From assembly GCF_002885975.1 (NCBI RefSeq), contig NZ_POSP01000003.1, positions 1,488,001-1,552,000 on the forward strand: a stretch of 64,000 nt of DNA, in the 5' to 3' direction. A program made the translations under genes and the position numbers. Origin of the DNA: Paucibacter aquatile. Lineage in GTDB: Bacteria > Pseudomonadota > Gammaproteobacteria > Burkholderiales > Burkholderiaceae_C. Below, piece after piece: positions 33,974 to 42,924 of this stretch (position 1 is the stretch's first letter; every line of letters starts with the position of its first letter). Below the pieces are notes generated by a model. It did no database searches and had not been told where the DNA came from. It was given only the letters and a program-made list of their open reading frames with translations.

Positions 33974-35260
33974 TCACAAGCGGCCGTCGGCGGCGCCCAG
34001 GGGCAGCAGGCCCTTGACGTCGAACAGCACCGCGTCGGGCTTGCCCAGCGCCTTGATGCCCTGCTCGCCAAGCGTCGCGAACTGGTGGTGGCCCACGGCC
34101 AGCACGATCGCGTCGTACGTGCCCGATGCCGGCATCTCGGCCAGGCACTGCACGCCGTACTCATGCTCGGCCTCGGCCAGATCGATCCACGGGTCGTAGA
34201 TATCCACGCCGGTGTTGTACTGCTGCAGCGCACGGACGATGTCCACCACCTTCGTGTTGCGCACGTCGGGGCAGTTTTCCTTGAAGGTCAGACCCAGCAC
34301 CAGCACCTTGCCGCCCAGGACCGGCTTGTTCTTGCGCAGCATCAGCTTGACGGTCTCGTCGGCGACGTGACGGGCCATGCTGTCGTTGATGCGCCGGCCA
34401 GCCAGGATCACCTCGGGGTGGTAGCCGACCTCCTGCGCCTTGTGCGTCAGGTAGTACGGGTCGACGCCGATGCAGTGGCCGCCGACCAGCCCCGGACGGA
34501 AGGGCAGGAAGTTCCACTTCGTGCCGGCGGCGATCAGCACCTCGTGCGTGTCGATACCCAGCCTGTGGAAGATCAGGCTCAGCTCATTCATCAGCGCGAT
34601 GTTCACGTCGCGCTGGGTGTTCTCGATCACCTTGGCGGCTTCGGCCACCTTGATGCTGCTGGCCTTGTGGGTGCCCGCGACAATGATCGAAGCGTACAGC
34701 GCGTCCACTTCGTCGGCGATCGCAGGCGTGCTGCCGCTGGTGACCTTCTTGATGGTCGGCAGGCGGTGTTCCTTGTCGCCCGGGTTGATGCGCTCGGGGC
34801 TGTAGCCGCAGAAGATGTCAACGTTGAACTTCAAGCCGCTGACGCGCTCCAGGATGGGCACGCAAACTTCCTCGGTGGCACCGGGGTACACGGTCGATTC
34901 GTAGATCACGATGTCGCCGCGCTTGAGTACCTTGCCCACGGTCTCGCTGGCCTTGACCAGCGGCGTCATGTCGGGGCGATTGGCCTGGTCGACCGGGGTC
35001 GGCACAGTGACGATGAACACCCGCGCCTGCCTCAAATCGTCGAGGCGGTCGGTGTAGGTCAGGCGGCCGGCTTCGGCTAACTCTTCCGGGCTGCACTCGA
35101 GCGTGTGGTCCTGCCCGCCCTGGAGCTCCGCGACGCGCTTGGCGTTGATGTCGAAGCCGATGACAGCGCGGCGCTTACCGAACTCGACAGCGAGCGGAAG
35201 GCCGACATAACCGAGGCCGACAACGGCAACGACCTTCTCTTCCTGATTTTGATAACTCAT
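33974..35260 (-). CDS. UDP-HexNAc 6-dehydrogenase (TviB/WbpO type)
   Basis: NAD-dependent two-step oxidation of UDP-GlcNAc (or UDP-GalNAc) to the uronic acid. The 428-residue product has the N-terminal GLGYVGLPLAVEFGK, TVPTPVD, YESTVYPGATEE, and the catalytic region LVGGHCIGVDPYYLTHKAQEVGYHPE with its Cys near residue 262, then GLTFKENCPDVRNTKVVDIV. The sequence suits the TviB/WbpO subgroup. It is the only nucleotide-sugar dehydrogenase gene in the window, so it must also feed the WlbA/WbpE/WbpD/WbpI route if that is active. It is 19 bases upstream of the 4-epimerase gene. Confidence 0.92.
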   Translation of the reverse strand: MSYQNQEEKVVAVVGLGYVGLPLAVEFGKRRAVIGFDINAKRVAELQGGQDHTLECSPEELAEAGRLTYTDRLDDLRQARVFIVTVPTPVDQANRPDMTPLVKASETVGKVLKRGDIVIYESTVYPGATEEVCVPILERVSGLKFNVDIFCGYSPERINPGDKEHRLPTIKKVTSGSTPAIADEVDALYASIIVAGTHKASSIKVAEAAKVIENTQRDVNIALMNELSLIFHRLGIDTHEVLIAAGTKWNFLPFRPGLVGGHCIGVDPYYLTHKAQEVGYHPEVILAGRRINDSMARHVADETVKLMLRKNKPVLGGKVLVLGLTFKENCPDVRNTKVVDIVRALQQYNTGVDIYDPWIDLAEAEHEYGVQCLAEMPASGTYDAIVLAVGHHQFATLGEQGIKALGKPDAVLFDVKGLLPLGAADGRL

Positions 35261-35377
35261 ATTGATTCTCGAAAATTACTGCCCTTGACTGCTGATACGG
35301 CTCCGATCGAGAGGGCGACATGTCCCCGCAACAGGGGATCAGGCGGTTCGCAGCGGCCCGCAGTCTACCTTGCGGAT

Positions 35378-35402
35378 GTTGCCGGTGCGCCGAGCCGGCA
35401 AC
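35378..35402. repeat. 8-bp perfect inverted repeat after the WbpM-like gene
   Basis: GTTGCCGG (35378-35385), a 9-base loop and CCGGCAAC (35395-35402), in the 154-base gap between the WbpM-like stop codon and the TviB-like start. No T-run follows, so an intrinsic terminator is not supported. Nothing else is evident in the gap. Confidence 0.4.
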
Positions 35403-35414
35403 GGCGAAGCGCTC

Positions 35415-37274
35415 TCACCGCGGCTGGTACTCGCTGACAAAGTGACGCAGCCTCAGCCGCGTATCACGCGAATCGCCTGGGTCACGGCCCACCATCAGCC
35501 AGGTCAGCAACTCGGCCAACCAGGCTTCCGAACCGCGATCATGCAGCCGCGCGATGCGCAGCCGCGGATGCGGCGAGGACAGAGTTTCGTCGGCGTCGGC
35601 GAGCAGCTCCTCGTAGAGCTTCTCGCCGGGGCGCAATCCAGTGAAGGCGATACGCGTTTCGGCATGGCCGCTCATTCGCAACAAGTTACGAGCTAGGTCG
35701 ACAATCTTGACCGGCTCGCCCATGTCCAGTACGTAGACTTGGCCGTTATCGGCCATCGAAGCCGCCTGCAGCACCAGCCCAGCTGCTTCCGGGATAGTCA
35801 TGAAGTAGCGAGTAATGTCGGGGTGCGTCACTGTCAGCGGGCCACCGGTGGTGAGTTGCTCCTTGAACTTGGGAATTACACTGCCACTAGAACCCAGCAC
35901 ATTGCCGAAACGCACCGCCGTCAACTTGGTGGCGCCGCCACGGGCCGCGAAGCTTGATAGCACCATCTCGGAGGCGCGTTTGCTAGCGCCCATCACATTC
36001 GTCGGATTGACCGCCTTGTCGGTAGAGATCAGCACAAATCGCTCTGCTTCGAACTCTATTGCCGCCGATGCCGCGCGGTAGGTGCCCAGGGTGTTGTTGC
36101 GCAAGCAGGCCCACGCGTTTTCTTCTTCCATCAGCGGCACGTGCTTGTAGGCAGCGGCATGAAAGACGATTTGGGGCTTGTACTTGCCGAAGACGTAGCG
36201 CAGATGCTCCAGATCCTTCACGTCGCCGACGAGGCGAACCAAGGGGATGTGGGGGAACTTCTCGCCCAGTTCCTGTTCGATGGTGTAGAGCGCGAACTCT
36301 GAGAGTTCGTACAGGACGATCCTCGAGGGGCCATAACGGGCCACTTGCCGGCACAGCTCGGAGCCGATGGAGCCGCCCGCGCCGGTGATCAGGACCACCT
36401 TGCCGTTCAGGCATTCGCTGATGCCGCCTTCGTCCAATTCCACGGGCTCTCGCCCCAGCAGATCCTCGGGCTCGATGTCGCGCACCTGATCGACGTTGCG
36501 ACCGGCCAGCAGTTCCTGGCTGCTGGGCACGGTCAGCACCGGCAGGCCGGCCTGAGCCGCCAGGTCCAGGGCGCGGCGGCGTTGGGCCGTGCTCGCCGCG
36601 GGCATGGCCACGATCAGGTGGGTGATGCCGTGCAGTTCGGAGAATTGCTTGACCTGCTCAAGACCGCCCAGCACCGGGACGCCGCCGACACGCGCGCCCC
36701 GCTTCTCGGGCGCATCGTCCAGATAGCCCACCACCACCCAACCCTGGCTGTGCTGGATGCCGGCCACCAGCAGGCGCCCGGCATCGCCCGCGCCCATGAC
36801 CAAGGCGCGACGCTGTTCCTGAGCGCTGCCGCTGATGCGGCTGCGCATGTGCTCGTAGAGCATGCGATAGCCCATGCGCAGCATGGCCAGGCCCATCAGC
36901 GCAAAGAGTGGATGCAAAGCCAGCACCGCACGAGGCACCTTGCTGAGTTGGGCCATCAAGACCAGGGTGGCGCCGATCAGGCCGGCGATCAGGCAGGCCA
37001 GGGCCAGGCGCTGAACCTCACCAAATCCCGAGAAACGCCACATGCCCTTGGGCACCTTGAGGCCCTTGAGCACCAGGGCATAGAGCAGCACAAAGCCGAG
37101 CAGCACCCAGTGGTCATAGCCCGGGCGCGCACTGAACCAGCGCTCAAAACCCAAACGGAACAGGTAGGTGGCCTGCCAGGCCAGAGCAACCACGGCCAGG
37201 TCCAGCAGCAAGGCCAGGGCCTCACGCTGTGGCCGGATGCGGGTCAGGAAGGCATCGAGGGACAACCAGTTCAT
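35415..37274 (-). CDS. wbpM: UDP-GlcNAc 4,6-dehydratase, membrane form (WbpM/PglF family)
   Basis: Makes UDP-4-keto-6-deoxy sugars for FucNAc, QuiNAc or bacillosamine-type residues. The 619-residue product has four N-terminal membrane helices (about 20-130) and a first Rossmann-like domain (ALVMGAGDAGRLLVAGI). The catalytic SDR domain has ITGAGGSIGSELCRQV near residue 293, HAAAYKHVPLMEEE, STDKAVNPTNVMGASKR and RFGNVLGSSGSVIP. Met stands where most SDRs have Tyr (NVMGASK), as in WbpM. Composition shifts within the gene: the part below about 36.3 kb is near 52-58% G+C by eye, the 5' half much higher. Confidence 0.93.
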   Translation of the reverse strand: MNWLSLDAFLTRIRPQREALALLLDLAVVALAWQATYLFRLGFERWFSARPGYDHWVLLGFVLLYALVLKGLKVPKGMWRFSGFGEVQRLALACLIAGLIGATLVLMAQLSKVPRAVLALHPLFALMGLAMLRMGYRMLYEHMRSRISGSAQEQRRALVMGAGDAGRLLVAGIQHSQGWVVVGYLDDAPEKRGARVGGVPVLGGLEQVKQFSELHGITHLIVAMPAASTAQRRRALDLAAQAGLPVLTVPSSQELLAGRNVDQVRDIEPEDLLGREPVELDEGGISECLNGKVVLITGAGGSIGSELCRQVARYGPSRIVLYELSEFALYTIEQELGEKFPHIPLVRLVGDVKDLEHLRYVFGKYKPQIVFHAAAYKHVPLMEEENAWACLRNNTLGTYRAASAAIEFEAERFVLISTDKAVNPTNVMGASKRASEMVLSSFAARGGATKLTAVRFGNVLGSSGSVIPKFKEQLTTGGPLTVTHPDITRYFMTIPEAAGLVLQAASMADNGQVYVLDMGEPVKIVDLARNLLRMSGHAETRIAFTGLRPGEKLYEELLADADETLSSPHPRLRIARLHDRGSEAWLAELLTWLMVGRDPGDSRDTRLRLRHFVSEYQPR

Positions 37275-37339
37275 GGCAGGGGTTCTGTTTCTTTTTGTTG
37301 TGGTGGGCAGGGCAATTCAGCAGAGGCCGAAGATCGGCT

Positions 37340-37933
37340 TCAGTGGCGCAGAGCGCCGAGCGTGGCCAGGATCAGGCGCAGATCACCCCAGACGCTGGCG
37401 TCGCGCACATAGTCGCCCGCGATCCGCAGCTTGGCGGGCAGGATGACCTCGACATACTCGCGCTCCGGGTCGGCCGCACGCGCCAGGATCTCGCTCTCAT
37501 GGCGGAACTGCAATGACGCGGGGTCGGTGATGCCCGGCCGCACCGACAGCACCAGCTCACGCTGCTCCGGTGTGTACAGCGCCACATAGCGTGGCACCTC
37601 GGGCCGGGGCCCAACCAGGCTCATGGCGCCGCGAAACACATCCCAGAGCTGCGGCAATTCATCGATCTTGCTGGCACGCAAAAAACGGCCGCTGCGTGTG
37701 ATGCGCGGGTCATCCCCGACCGTGATCTGCGGGCCCAAGGCCGGCGCATCCACCCGCATGCTGCGGAATTTGTGGATGGAGAACGGTTTGCCAAAGCGCC
37801 CCACCCGCTCCTGCCGGAACAGCACCGGGCCCGGCGAATCGAGCTTGATCCAGATCGCCACCAGGATCCACAGCGGCGACAGGAGCAGCAGCCCCAGGCC
37901 CGCGCAGAACACATCAAACAAGCGCTTGGCCAT
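37340..37933 (-). CDS. Small initiating phosphoglycosyltransferase (PglC-like)
   Basis: Monotopic phosphoglycosyltransferase that places a sugar-1-phosphate on undecaprenyl phosphate. The 197-residue product has a single N-terminal re-entrant hydrophobic helix (residues 5-32), then LDSPGPVLFRQERVGRFGKPFSIHKFRSM, the Asp-Glu catalytic motif in ASKIDELPQLWDVFRGAMSLVGPRPEVP and RPGITDPASL. The small size without extra helices matches PglC/WecP-like rather than WbaP/WcaJ. Context with a WbpM-like dehydratase and an aminotransferase suggests a diamino-trideoxy (bacillosamine-like) or FucNAc-type first sugar. Confidence 0.9.
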   Translation of the reverse strand: MAKRLFDVFCAGLGLLLLSPLWILVAIWIKLDSPGPVLFRQERVGRFGKPFSIHKFRSMRVDAPALGPQITVGDDPRITRSGRFLRASKIDELPQLWDVFRGAMSLVGPRPEVPRYVALYTPEQRELVLSVRPGITDPASLQFRHESEILARAADPEREYVEVILPAKLRIAGDYVRDASVWGDLRLILATLGALRH

Positions 37934-37963
37934 GGTGGTGAAGCATCCGGTCCAGCGAGGCGT

Positions 37964-39142
37964 TCAAGCGAGGGCGATGCGGCGGACGGCCGCAATCACG
38001 CGCTGCACATCGGCATCGCTCATGGCGGTGTAGAGCGGGATGCTGAAGCTGCGCTCGTAGGCCTTTTGCGAATGCGGGAACTGCTCGGGCGCCAGGCCGT
38101 AGCGATCGCGCCAGTAAGGCTGCAGATGCAAGGGGATGTAGTGCACGCTGCAGCCAATGCCGGCGGCGAACATGGCCTCGATGAAGGCATCACGTTCGAT
38201 CTTGGCCGCATCGCTGAGGCGCAGCACGTAGAGATGCCAGCTGTGCACATCACCCTCGACCGCCTTGGGCGGCAAGATCAAAGGCAGGTCCGCAAAGGCC
38301 TCGTTGTACGCCGCAGCAATCTGCTCGCGCCGCGCCTGGAAGGCCTGGATGCGCTTGAGCTGGTGGATGCCCAATGCCGCTGCGATATCGGTCAGGTTGT
38401 ACTTGAAGCCCGGGGCCACGATCTCGTAATACCAGCTCGGGACCTTGGCAGTGAAGCGGTCAAAGGCATCGCGATTCATGCCATGCAGGCGCATGACCTT
38501 GGCCCGCTTGGCCAGCTCGGCATTGCGCGTCACCAGCATGCCTCCCTCGCCCGTGGTCATGGTCTTGTTGGCGTAGAAGCTGAACACCGTGGCATCGCTG
38601 CCCATGGTGCCGATCAGCTCCTTCTCCAGCGTGGTGGGCAGGGCATGGGCGGCGTCTTCCAGCACGCGCAGACCGTGCTTGCGGGCGATGTCCAGGATGG
38701 CAATCATGTCCACCGCCAGGCCGGCGTAATGCACCGGAATGATGCAGCGGGTGCGGGGCGTGATGGCGGCCTCAACCAGGCGAGGGTCGATATTGAGGGT
38801 TGCGGGGTCGATGTCCACCAGCACCACGTCCGCACCGAGATAACGCACCACCTCGGCGGTGGCGGTGAAGGTGTGGGTGGTGGTGATGACTTCATCGCCG
38901 GGGCCGATACCCATGGCCTCCAGCGCCAGATGCAGGCCGGCGGTGGCGGAGTTGACGGCGATGCACTCGATCTCGGGCTCGCCAAGGAAGGCAGCGAAGT
39001 CCTGCTCGAAGCGCTTGGCCTTGGGGCCGGTGGTCACCCAGCCGGAGCGCAAGGTGTCCACCACCTCATGGATCTCGTCCTCACCAATTTCGGGCAAGGC
39101 AAAGGGCAGGAACGGCAGGGGCGACTCACTCATGGCGGACAT
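37964..39142 (-). CDS. DegT/DnrJ/EryC1-family sugar aminotransferase (PglE-like candidate)
   Basis: PLP-dependent transfer of an amino group from glutamate to a keto sugar nucleotide. The 392-residue product has VNSATAGLHLALEA, TTTHTFTATAEVV, VLEDAAHALPTT and the PLP-lysine segment SFYANKTMTTGEGGMLVT near residue 190, followed by KYNLTDIAAALGIHQL. Placed beside the WbpM-like dehydratase and PglC-like transferase, the most likely substrate is UDP-4-keto-6-deoxy-GlcNAc. ATG at 39142 or 39133 are both possible. It follows the methyltransferase stop codon with a 1-base gap. Confidence 0.88.
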   Translation of the reverse strand: MSAMSESPLPFLPFALPEIGEDEIHEVVDTLRSGWVTTGPKAKRFEQDFAAFLGEPEIECIAVNSATAGLHLALEAMGIGPGDEVITTTHTFTATAEVVRYLGADVVLVDIDPATLNIDPRLVEAAITPRTRCIIPVHYAGLAVDMIAILDIARKHGLRVLEDAAHALPTTLEKELIGTMGSDATVFSFYANKTMTTGEGGMLVTRNAELAKRAKVMRLHGMNRDAFDRFTAKVPSWYYEIVAPGFKYNLTDIAAALGIHQLKRIQAFQARREQIAAAYNEAFADLPLILPPKAVEGDVHSWHLYVLRLSDAAKIERDAFIEAMFAAGIGCSVHYIPLHLQPYWRDRYGLAPEQFPHSQKAYERSFSIPLYTAMSDADVQRVIAAVRRIALA

Positions 39143-39143
39143 T

Positions 39144-39860
39144 TCAGACAGACGACGTTTTCTTCTCGATCACAGCCAGCACATGGGTGCGCAGCCAGGG
39201 GATGCTGTTGAACCAGCTGTAGGCCTGCGGATGCAGGCGGCAGACCCAGCGCGCCAGCGGCGGCGCCAGGGTCAGGCGTTGCCAGCGGATGGACTCCGCC
39301 TCAGGGAACAGGGCCCGCACACGCGCCAGCGGCACGCCGCGCACATCGGCATTGCGTGGATTGTCGACGATGAAGTCGTACCAGAGCACGGCGCCGCCCG
39401 GCTTGAGCCAGCGCCACATGGCCTGGGCCACAGCCTGCTGCACGCTGTCGCTCAGAATCGAGGAGAACACCGTGGACTGCAGGATCAAGTCCTGGCTCTG
39501 TGCCTCGATAGCCGCCGCCGAGGCATCGCCCTGGTGCAGCTGCAGCGCCGCGGGCAGAAACTCGCGCGCAGCGGCGTGCCGCTCGGGCAGCAACTCGACG
39601 CCCTGCAGATGCTCGGGCCGCAGGCCCAGACGCAAAAACTCCAGCAAATTGCCACCGGCGCCGCAGCCCACCTCGGTCAGCCGCCAGTCGGCCACGGCGC
39701 CGGGCCGCACCGCCAGCTCACGCAGCAAGGCGCGCTGGCGCTCCTGCAGCATCTGCCAGACCTCGGGCCGCAGCAGGCTGTAGCGATCGCCCAGGCCGGC
39801 CGTGGCACGGCGCTGGTAACGCTGGGCGATGGCGTCGAGTTCGGTCTGGCGCTGGATCAT
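39144..39860 (-). CDS. SAM-dependent methyltransferase (class I)
   Basis: The 238-residue product has SAM-binding motif I TEVGCGAGGNLLEFLRLGL near residue 62, an acidic loop at GVELLPERHAAA and LKPGGAVLWYDFIVDNPRNADVRGV near 155, a pattern frequent in small-molecule and sugar methyltransferases of polysaccharide clusters. It overlaps the upstream glycosyltransferase gene by 4 bases. It could methylate a sugar or cap the non-reducing chain end; nothing decides between these. Confidence 0.82.
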   Translation of the reverse strand: MIQRQTELDAIAQRYQRRATAGLGDRYSLLRPEVWQMLQERQRALLRELAVRPGAVADWRLTEVGCGAGGNLLEFLRLGLRPEHLQGVELLPERHAAAREFLPAALQLHQGDASAAAIEAQSQDLILQSTVFSSILSDSVQQAVAQAMWRWLKPGGAVLWYDFIVDNPRNADVRGVPLARVRALFPEAESIRWQRLTLAPPLARWVCRLHPQAYSWFNSIPWLRTHVLAVIEKKTSSV

Positions 39861-41137
39861 GGCCGTGGCCCCTCGCCCTCAGCCTTCGGCGCCAGAGCGG
39901 ACAGAGCCGCTAAAAAGCGCCTCGCCAGGACCGGATAGCTGTGCTCGGCCAACACAAAAGCACGGCCACGCTCGCCCATGGCGGCGCGCTCCGCAGCGCT
40001 CAGCGCCGCCAGGCGCAACACGCCATCGGCCACCGCCTGCGCGTCCTCGGGTGGCACGGTCAAGCCGGCGCCGGCTTCGCGCACCGGGTCGTTGCCGGCC
40101 TCCACCGAATGCAGCACCGGCCGTCGCGCCATCATGTAGTCCATCAGCTTGTTGGGTGCGATGCCGAATCGGTAGATCGGCGTGCGTTGCCAGCCGATGT
40201 AGGCGATGTCAAAGCGAGCCAGCAAGGCGGGGATCTGGGCCTTGGGGATGGCATCGAAACAGCGCACCTGGCTCAGGCCCTCGGCCGCCACGCGGGCCTG
40301 CAGGCGGGCCTTCTCGTGGCCGCCACCGACCATGACGATGGCCACGCGCCGAGCCGGGCTGCCCGCGGGCGCCTGCTGCAGCAGGCGGGCGGCGTCGAGC
40401 AGCACATCGAGCGCATTGGGCAGGCCGTGCGAGCCCGCATAGCCCAGCACCAGCTGGCCCTGCGCCGCCAAAGCATCCAGGTGCGCGGCCAGCTCGCCCT
40501 GCAGCGGCGCGGGCGGCGCCGTGTCGGACCACTCATCCAGCGCAATGCCATTGGGCACGATGTGCAGCTTGCGCAGATCCAGGCCATGGGCGGCCATGTG
40601 CTCATGCACCTTGGGCAGCATGGAGACCACCACATCGGCATCGCGGTAGGCGTCGTTCTCGGCCTTCTGGCAAAGCATGGCAAAGGGATGGTACGGCGAC
40701 ATGCCCGAAAGCTCGATCGGCGACAGGGGCCAGAGGTCGTGCACCTCGTAGACCAGCTGCGCACGGGCCAGACTCGCAATCTTGCGCGCCACCCAGATGT
40801 CCATGGGGTAAGTGCTGGACGCGATCACCGCATCGGGCTGGAAACCCTCGGCCAGATTCTTGCCATCGCCCCAGACCTGCCGGCAAAAAGACCCGATATT
40901 GCGCAAGCGCCCCAGCCCATTGCCTTGGTACTCGGGCGTGTCATACCAGCAGTAGTGCACGCCGTCGATGATCTGCACGCCCGGCTGAGGCTCGGTGGCG
41001 CGCACATGCGATTTCACCGAACCCAGGATCAGCACCTGGTGGCCCATGCGCACCCATTCCCGCGCCAGGTAGAAGGGGCGGAACTCCATGCCGTGCTGCG
41101 GTGAGCCGGCGTAATGGTTGATGAGCAGGATCTTCAC
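39857..41137 (-). CDS. Glycosyltransferase, GT4 family (WbuB-like)
   Basis: The 426-residue GT-B enzyme starts KILLINHYAGSPQHGMEFRPFYLAREWVRMGHQV, a pattern shared with WbuB-type transferases. It has VYEVHDLWPLSPIELSG, HIVPNGIALDEW and the donor-site region PNKLMDYMMARRPVLHSVE near residue 335. The start codon is GTG at 41137, overlapping the previous stop as GTGA, a sign of translational coupling. High G+C like its neighbours from 37 to 44 kb. Donor and acceptor are unknown. Confidence 0.87.
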   Translation of the reverse strand: MKILLINHYAGSPQHGMEFRPFYLAREWVRMGHQVLILGSVKSHVRATEPQPGVQIIDGVHYCWYDTPEYQGNGLGRLRNIGSFCRQVWGDGKNLAEGFQPDAVIASSTYPMDIWVARKIASLARAQLVYEVHDLWPLSPIELSGMSPYHPFAMLCQKAENDAYRDADVVVSMLPKVHEHMAAHGLDLRKLHIVPNGIALDEWSDTAPPAPLQGELAAHLDALAAQGQLVLGYAGSHGLPNALDVLLDAARLLQQAPAGSPARRVAIVMVGGGHEKARLQARVAAEGLSQVRCFDAIPKAQIPALLARFDIAYIGWQRTPIYRFGIAPNKLMDYMMARRPVLHSVEAGNDPVREAGAGLTVPPEDAQAVADGVLRLAALSAAERAAMGERGRAFVLAEHSYPVLARRFLAALSALAPKAEGEGPRP

Positions 41138-42231
41138 GGGGCAGACAGTTCTTTCAATCGGGTCAGGAAGCGCTGCACCGCCGGTGCAAACAAGCCATGG
41201 CGGGCCACCCAGTCGCGGTTGGCGGCTGCCGCCGCAGCGGTGTCCAGCGCCAGCAAACGGCCTGGCAAGGCTTCGCGTGCGGCCTCGTTCTCTGGGTCCA
41301 GGATCAGGCCGCGGCCAGGCTCTGGCAGCAGCTCGTGGTTGGCGGGCAGATCCGAGAGCACTGGCACGCAGCCATGGGCCATGGCCTCCAGCACCGACAC
41401 CGCCACCGAGTCACTCTGGGGCAGGCTCAGATACCAGCGGGCGCGGGCGTACTGCTCGGCCTGGCGCTTGGCGTCCAGGCGACCAACGAACTGGATGCGC
41501 TCGGCCAGATCGGCGCCCAGGGCCCGTGCTTGAGCCTCCAAGGCCGCACGCAGCGAGCCGTCGTTGGCGATCACCAGCTGGGCCTCCGGCTGCTGCCTGG
41601 CAATGGCCGCGAAGGTGTCGATCACACGTTCGGGCCGGTAAATGGGCTCCAGCCCCCGGTTGGCAAAAAACAGCCAGGGCTGCTTGCGAGCCGGCGGCTT
41701 GGGCATGGCTTCCAGGCCGAAGGGAAAGGTCATCACCTCCCCTGCCCCCAAGTCCTTCATCCGGGCCGTCATGTGCTGCGAATCAGAGGTGCACACGCTG
41801 CAGGCCTTCAAGACCTTGCGGGTGAGCCAGCGGTAAGGCCAGCTCTGCTCGGGCGTGACGAGGATGTCACTGCCCCAGGCCGAGCCCGCGATGCGGGCGC
41901 GCAGGCGCCAGCCGCGCCGGGCCATCCAGGCCAGGGTGCCGTGCGAGGTCAGGTAATGGGCATGCAGCCAATCGGCATCGACACGGGCCAGCCATTCCGC
42001 CAGCGCCGGCAGCTGCTTCAGCAAGGCCACATTGCCGCCGGCATGCGCCGGGTCGGTGTTCATCGCATAGCGCCGCGCCGCCGGCAGCACGGCCTCGAAG
42101 TCGGGCAGAAAGCCCCGCGAAGAGGCCGCCCACAGCTCCACCTGCGGCGCCAGCGCCCGCGCCCATTTCAGCAGGTGCGGGCTCTCGCCATCACCGATCA
42201 AGACCAGGCGCAAGGCCTTCAACTCACTCAC
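41134..42231 (-). CDS. Glycosyltransferase, GT4 family
   Basis: The 365-residue GT-B enzyme has LVLIGDGESPHLLKWARAL at the N-terminus, ADWLHAHYLTSHGTLAWMA, AGSAWGSDILV, the donor domain WLFFANRGLEPIYRPERVIDTF and the E-x7-E region QSDSVAVSVLEAMAHGCVPVLSDLPANHELL. GTG start at 42231, overlapping the previous stop by 4 bases. It is part of the tightly coupled high-G+C run. Specificity is unknown. Confidence 0.87.
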   Translation of the reverse strand: MSELKALRLVLIGDGESPHLLKWARALAPQVELWAASSRGFLPDFEAVLPAARRYAMNTDPAHAGGNVALLKQLPALAEWLARVDADWLHAHYLTSHGTLAWMARRGWRLRARIAGSAWGSDILVTPEQSWPYRWLTRKVLKACSVCTSDSQHMTARMKDLGAGEVMTFPFGLEAMPKPPARKQPWLFFANRGLEPIYRPERVIDTFAAIARQQPEAQLVIANDGSLRAALEAQARALGADLAERIQFVGRLDAKRQAEQYARARWYLSLPQSDSVAVSVLEAMAHGCVPVLSDLPANHELLPEPGRGLILDPENEAAREALPGRLLALDTAAAAAANRDWVARHGLFAPAVQRFLTRLKELSAP

Positions 42232-42878
42232 GCCGACACCTCGTCGACGGCGCTCGGCAAGGCGCCGGCCCAGGCCAGGTAATGCGGCTGCAGCTCCGGG
42301 TGCTGGGCCAACAGACGCGCATCCATGCGCCGCGTGTCACCCACCTGCTGGGCCGGGTTGCCCGCGATGATGGCGAAATCCGGGAACTCACCGCTGACCA
42401 GCGAGTAGGCCGACACGATGCAGCCCTTGCCCAGCCGGGTGCCGGGCAGCAGCGTGGCATGGGCGCCGACAAAACAATAAGGGCCGAGCGAGACCGGCGC
42501 CTTGAAATAGGCCTGCTTCTCGGGCGTGCTGACATAGGCCCGGCCATACAGGCGGATGGCGGCATGGCTGGAATGGCTGAACAAGCCGGTGAAAAAGCCG
42601 ATCTGGCAGCCCTCGCCGATGTGCAGCCCGCCACTGGCATCGAGCACGCTGAAGTGGCCGATGAACACATGGTCGCCCACATCCAGCGCCGGCCGGTCGA
42701 ACACCTCGCTGGTGTTGCTGATGCGGGTGTTGGGCAGAAAGACTCCGTCACCGCGCACAAAGCCCCAGACCATGCGCGTGCCCCACAGGCGCGAAGCCAG
42801 CAGCTTGAGCGGCTGCCAGGCGCGCCGCCACAGGGGCGCAGCAGGCAAGGTGTCAGGGTACGGGGAAGGTCGGTTCAT
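42228..42878 (-). CDS. Hexapeptide-repeat acetyltransferase
   Basis: The 216-residue left-handed beta-helix protein has an N-terminal 45-residue part and the repeats VGDHVFIGHFSVLDASGGLHIGEGCQIGFFTGLFSH, LGPYCFVGAHATLLPGTRLGKGCIVSAYSLV and IIAGNPAQQVGD. An internal loop (YGRAYVSTPEKQAYFKA) interrupts the helix, as in O-acetyltransferases. ATG 42878 is preceded by GAGAG. It could acetylate the polysaccharide, or act as the PglD-like step for a bacillosamine-type sugar made by the neighbouring WbpM/aminotransferase pair; the latter is speculative. Confidence 0.8.
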   Translation of the reverse strand: MNRPSPYPDTLPAAPLWRRAWQPLKLLASRLWGTRMVWGFVRGDGVFLPNTRISNTSEVFDRPALDVGDHVFIGHFSVLDASGGLHIGEGCQIGFFTGLFSHSSHAAIRLYGRAYVSTPEKQAYFKAPVSLGPYCFVGAHATLLPGTRLGKGCIVSAYSLVSGEFPDFAIIAGNPAQQVGDTRRMDARLLAQHPELQPHYLAWAGALPSAVDEVSA

Positions 42879-42924
42879 CTCTCGATCAAGCAAGCAGGAC
42901 GGCGGAACAAAACGGGCGAAGGGC

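Noticed and set aside
35378..35402. Intrinsic terminator after the WbpM-like gene
   Set aside because: The inverted repeat is perfect but lacks a T-run on either strand.
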